Below, in pieces: positions 59,959-64,000 of a stretch of 64,000 bases of DNA; position 1 is the first letter of the stretch; each line of letters opens with the position of its first letter. The translations under genes and the position numbers were made by a program. The notes under the pieces are model-generated. The model saw nothing but the letters and a program-made list of their open reading frames with translations, was not told the DNA's origin and made no database searches. Location: assembly GCA_003993805.1 (NCBI GenBank), contig RSEF01000002.1, forward strand, positions 10,454,674 to 10,518,673. The letters run 5' to 3'. Source of the DNA: Himantopus leucocephalus. Taxonomy: Eukaryota > Chordata > Aves > Charadriiformes > Recurvirostridae.

Positions 59959-60220
59959 ACTCCTCTTCTGTTGTTACATTCTGAGCTATAACATGCTCTA
60001 GAGGGACCAAAAGGGTACAGAAGGGGCAAAACTTCTCAATGAGACACCGTGCTGACCCCTCTCCGTTAGCAGCACTTGTTAAATCTTCATTAGGACTGAC
60101 ACTGTGGTTATATTCTACATACTGCTGGTCCTGAACCACGTTATCTTCTACAGGTCCTCTAAAGCTCAGTATCTCCATGCTCGCCTCAACCTCAGGAAGC
60201 TGTGCCACATATGAGCCTGC
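59957..60220 (-). other. Candidate coding exon, unidentified
   Basis: A minus-strand frame stays open from upstream of 60220 to a TAG at 59957-59959. Within it, residues EVEASMEILSFRGPVEDNVV then QDQQYVEYNHSVSPNEDLTS form a polar, acidic, repeat-free stretch that looks more like a genuine cytoplasmic or linker segment than most frames here. There is an acceptor-like GGCTGCAG immediately before GCTCATATG (about 60218), but its pyrimidine tract is poor. No start codon other than GTG or an internal ATG is available. I recognise no family. It could equally be a chance frame. Confidence 0.2.
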
Positions 60221-61067
60221 AGCCGTACAACTACATCTCCATGAAAAAAGTATGGGGTAACATTAGACTGCAAGTGATGTGAATGCAAATTTTCATTTAG
60301 GAGTATTTCATCCTAAATCTTCCCTAGTGTGAAAAGACCACTCAAGTCACAAGGCAGTGGAGAAACAGGTTCCTAAGCTAGAGTTTAAGGAGTAATCCTT
60401 ATTAGTATACTCTACTGCACTTGGAAATATTTTGTAGACTAATAAGCCTAAAGATTAAGTAATATAGAAACAAGGCTTCCATTATATTAAGGATTAATTG
60501 AATAATGATATGTTTTAATAAGTGCTTATATCCTAATTCACAAAGTTTATGAAGATTTGGATTCCCTCCAAAGTTGCTCATCCATCCACGCTCTTAATTC
60601 AAGAGAGTTTAATAACTATACTCAGATGACTTTTAACCAATGGCTCCCCTGGAAACTCAGAGAAGCTCTGAAATTCTAAGATAAAATGAAACAACCTTTA
60701 GAAAACCAAACCAAAACAAAACATCATTTTAATAACTTTTTCAAAAGTAGACATTCTCTCTTGCAATTTTTTTATGGAAAGTATAGCTCCCTGAATGAAT
60801 ATTCTCAAATGACTATCAACTAAGTTATCTGAAGCAATAAAAATACATAATAAAATGAAAGAAAAAGCAGCGAGGAAGGAGAACATTTTCAGTACATCAC
60901 TGAGAAGCCATTAGTAAATTTAAAAAATCAATGGAAGATTGTTGTCAGGTAATAACTGTTAATCTAGGTCATGAATCATTAACATGCGCTGTTTTTCAAC
61001 TACTTAAAAGCTTAATTCACAGGTGAGGATAAGCAGCAATCCTTAAGAATGGTATAATGCTATTAAT
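60221..61067. other. Unique non-coding sequence
   Basis: AT-rich, with no gene or repeat recognised. Confidence 0.5.
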
Positions 61068-61132
61068 GAATCATAGAATAGAATTGTCTAGGTTGGAAGG
61101 GACCTTTAAGATCAATGAGTCCAACCATTAAC
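61068..61132 (-). mobile_element. Short CR1 LINE 3' tail
   Basis: GAATCATAGAATAGAATTG, TAGGTTGGAAGGGACCTTTA and GATCAATGAGTCCAACCATTAA is the reverse-complemented CR1 3' end. Only about 65 bp was inserted or survives, with no coding part, an extreme 5' truncation. Confidence 0.93.
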
Positions 61133-64000
61133 AGCATCCTTTTAGTTTATATCAGAGTGGGAAGTATGTAAATCCATAAAAGAAGAATAGAAAAAGTTTA
61201 ATAAATTAATCTGAACGATGCCAATGGAATAAGAATTCTGGTGGTCTGTATGAACTTGGAAAAATATGCACTGCAAATCCTCTTTGACTTTTAGTTGTAT
61301 TTCAGACTGCTCCTTTTTTCAAAAACTAAGGAAAAGCAGTTCTGAGTTAATTAAGATAGGCTAGTTTGAATCCAGATGCTAAAAATATTCATTAACAGTG
61401 ATTATTTTTTATTTATGCAGCCTGAGGCCAGGCTCAGTTTAGGCTGGAAAATTCACAAAAATGCTTATAGGGCATTGAGGATGAATTAATAGTGCACTGT
61501 GTTTTGGGGTTTTTTTCCCTTTAGTCCCTTTTCTGAAACATTGCATATTGATCATTGCCAGAGGCAAGATACAAACCTAATAGATGAACACCTTTTTGAC
61601 AGGCACTAGCAAAACAGACACTAAGCAGGACTCAGGCTGGACTTGGAGCATGGATTTGGTGCCAGGCTCAAGCTGAACACAACCTGTGCAAAATTGCAAA
61701 TGTTTTCCCCCGCGATTCAATTACTACATACGCAACAGGACATCCATCTACTCCAGTGCCTCTCAACGATAGTGTAAATGTAGAATATAGTGTTAGCACT
61801 ATAAGGTGCTCAGGTAGCTGTGAGGAAACGTATCTTACATATGGTAGAGAAGAGCAAGACCTAAGGATCCAAATGGCTATGGAAATGTCCAAGACATTAG
61901 GCTAGAGTCATAATTATAAATTCCACATAAAAGTTAATCTCACTAATATAGAAGATGGCTCCTGCTCCTGCCTGTGTTGTTAATTCAGGTATATTTGTGT
62001 CTGGTACTCGCCTTCTCGGGTTACTGTTGCTTTTGCTGTCTCTGCTGAAATACCCATTTCCAGTGAAAAATCTCTTCAGTGTACCTCAGGGATACATATC
62101 TGCCACAGCAGCCACATTTTGATAATAGGAACTTTCACTAAGATGAACAATGCTGTGGTCCCAAAGTGTTCAAACCCACAAGAGTCCGCTTTATATACCT
62201 GGGGCAGAGCTAGCACTGCCAAGTGTATAGGGAGACGGCAGTAGGGTTTAAGTCATTCAACAGTTCCTTTGAATGCTGACCTTTGAGGGGAAAGATACGC
62301 CCAATCTAGCTGTGCAAACCCAGAGCTGGAGAGCAATCCTACATCAAGATGGCCGGTAGTGAGGAGATATAAATCTTAATAAAGACCTTGAGAGACTGCA
62401 GAAGTCTATTAAGAAGACCCTGCTCATGAAAAATGACCGTGAGCAATGGTAACTTGCCGGCAATCATTTCCAAGGACAGCATGAACAACCCAAAACAAAG
62501 GGCTTAGCCCTGCCTAACAGCCATGGTACCGATGTCTCTGAGGAGATCCAACAGTGCAAAGCACCCTAGAGCATGAGTGAATACTGTTAGCTCAGTTACT
62601 AATTGACGATAAGCACTTGAAACTCCATTTTGTATTAAAGCTGCTTGTTAATTATTATCATAGCTATGCTTGACTGGGGAAAGGCGTGAGGGAGCTTCTC
62701 CCTCAGAGGATCTGGCAGGACATAGCTGGAGCCAGCTGCCGTGCCATCCCCACTTCATGTAGGGCTCTTTGTGTTTGCAGAGTCCTGCCTAAATCACCTT
62801 GGATCATTCATACTGCGAACAACATGTCAGGAAAGCACGGGGCAGGCTCTTCCCAGCAGGAACTACCTTTCGTGTTCATAACAGACACTAGTAAAATGGA
62901 GCTCTGGTCCATGTAGCAGCTTCAAGGCACCATATTGACCAAATTAAGTAGGTTCCCTGGAAAGATTCACTATTTTGCAATGGAAGACTTTCGTGGATGC
63001 TGCCTTAGCAATGATTTCATCCATAAGAAACCTTTTGGATACAAAAAGAAGCAACAAATGTTTGTAGTCCTTTAGATCTTGTGTCTTTTGGGGTGAAAAA
63101 TTAAGGAGGTTGCTCTCTCCTCTTTCTTTCTTTTATTTTTATTTTTCTTTGTGGAAAAGGGAGTTAAGTCATTGGTTTAGCACTCAAGATTATCAGTTAT
63201 TTCATTTGGACGATAACTATAAACTCTATTTGTTCATATTACAAATTTAAGAAGCCCAAATGGGCTCTGGGTATTATAGGGAAGCTTCCAGGTTAGATAT
63301 TTAGGTTTTCACTGCTTTAACAAATTGGTCAACAACGACAGTTCTACATATACAGTAATAGTTCAGCGTCAGTGTATTTTTGATGAGTTAGCCAACAGTT
63401 TCACAGTATCAATTATCTTTAGATTTGTGAAGTAGAACAGAGGAAAACTGATGAAGCACACTGTACTAGCTCTTAATGCAGAACTACGGAATGTATAATT
63501 TAGCATTTATTTTATTGCCAACATTATCTATATAATGTGTTAGTGCACAAAATAGCCTATCAAATGCATTAGCAAACAAAAGCTATATAAAGACTCCTAC
63601 AACCAAAAGGCAACTTATGAATAATTCACGTTTCCATGCATTAGGAGTCATCCAGATAAAACACATAAAGTGCACTTAACTTGTCCCAAAGAAAACTTAT
63701 AAATTATCTCAATAATTGTATATAATATCAACATAATATTTCAGTTACTTTGAAGGATAAAGTTGCTTTCTTGGATGACTTTGAAGACAATTTGCAAGCT
63801 TGCTCAATTTATGCTGACAGTAATTGCTGTACAGCTGCCTGATTTAGACAGAGGGAGAAAAACAGGATGCACTGTGCAAGTTGCAACTACAGAAGAAAAG
63901 CTGTCGGGCTACCTTTTGTGGTACCTCTTGTACTCATTGACAGGACTAGTGCCAGCAGTTCAATTATCTGTCCAGAACAGACACTGTTTTATTGGTAACT
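61133..64000. other. Unique non-coding sequence to the window end
   Basis: No gene recognised. The 62.15-62.9 kb part is less AT-rich, with a TTTATATACC TATA-like string (about 62191) and an ATTAAA polyadenylation-like signal (about 62634), which could be an undescribed LTR but has no second copy or clear ends. The final kilobase is AT-rich and featureless. Confidence 0.45.

Noticed and set aside
62150..62900. Possible second LTR with TATA-like and ATTAAA signals
   Set aside because: No TG...CA ends, no second copy and no match to an LTR I know.
1..64000. tRNA, rRNA, CRISPR, telomere or satellite arrays
   Set aside because: Looked for conserved tRNA box sequences, spaced direct repeats and TTAGGG runs; none seen.

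Overview
This looks like ordinary non-coding nuclear DNA from a bird, taken from a draft assembly. The avian call rests on CR1 LINE copies with the usual 3' end (a conserved GGTTGGAAGGGACC-type stretch next to ATCATAGAAT-type tail repeats when read on the opposite strand), on an LTR resembling the ERVL-type LTRs of bird genomes, on several ancient amniote MIR/CORE-like SINEs, and on a low overall repeat load. No complete protein-coding gene, tRNA, rRNA or CRISPR array could be recognised. Most open frames in the window are short and have stop-limited lengths expected by chance.

Layout. 1-18.7 kb is mostly unique AT-rich sequence with one CR1 copy broken by an assembly gap (6.9-7.1 kb), two SINE remnants (12.0 and 13.2 kb) and one palindromic ancient repeat (2.9 kb). 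A solo ERV-type LTR lies at 18.71-19.21 kb. From 21.1 to 23.3 kb there is a pair of diverged copies of an unidentified ~140-bp element. From 26.2 to 27.9 kb come two more SINE remnants, an assembly gap, and a (GT)n/(CA)n inverted microsatellite. A single CpG island at 28.19-28.83 kb, with a TATA-like box just upstream, is the only strong promoter candidate. 30-46 kb is mostly unique sequence with small repeats, one reverse-strand SINE, and two weak candidate exons (32.5 and 42.1 kb). 46.9-49.4 kb is a LINE graveyard: two decayed reverse-transcriptase segments, an old CR1 3' end and a young CR1 3' end beside a gap. Between them sits a cluster of three p53-type half-sites at 47.78 kb. 55.3-57.9 kb holds the best CR1 copy, with a readable C-terminal reverse-transcriptase reading frame, an inverted SINE pair and a second, older CR1. 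The rest is unique sequence with a short CR1 tail at 61.1 kb and a candidate exon at 60.0-60.2 kb.

Assembly quality matters here. There are three 100-N gaps and eight single-N joins. Five of the single-N joins are flanked by near-identical direct copies (18 to 157 bp), which look like unmerged contig ends or alleles and not like biology. Two of the three 100-N gaps touch CR1 copies.

I see no new biological system. The observations most worth checking are the triple p53-like half-site, the CpG island as an unannotated first exon, the false duplications, and the two or three exon-like open frames.
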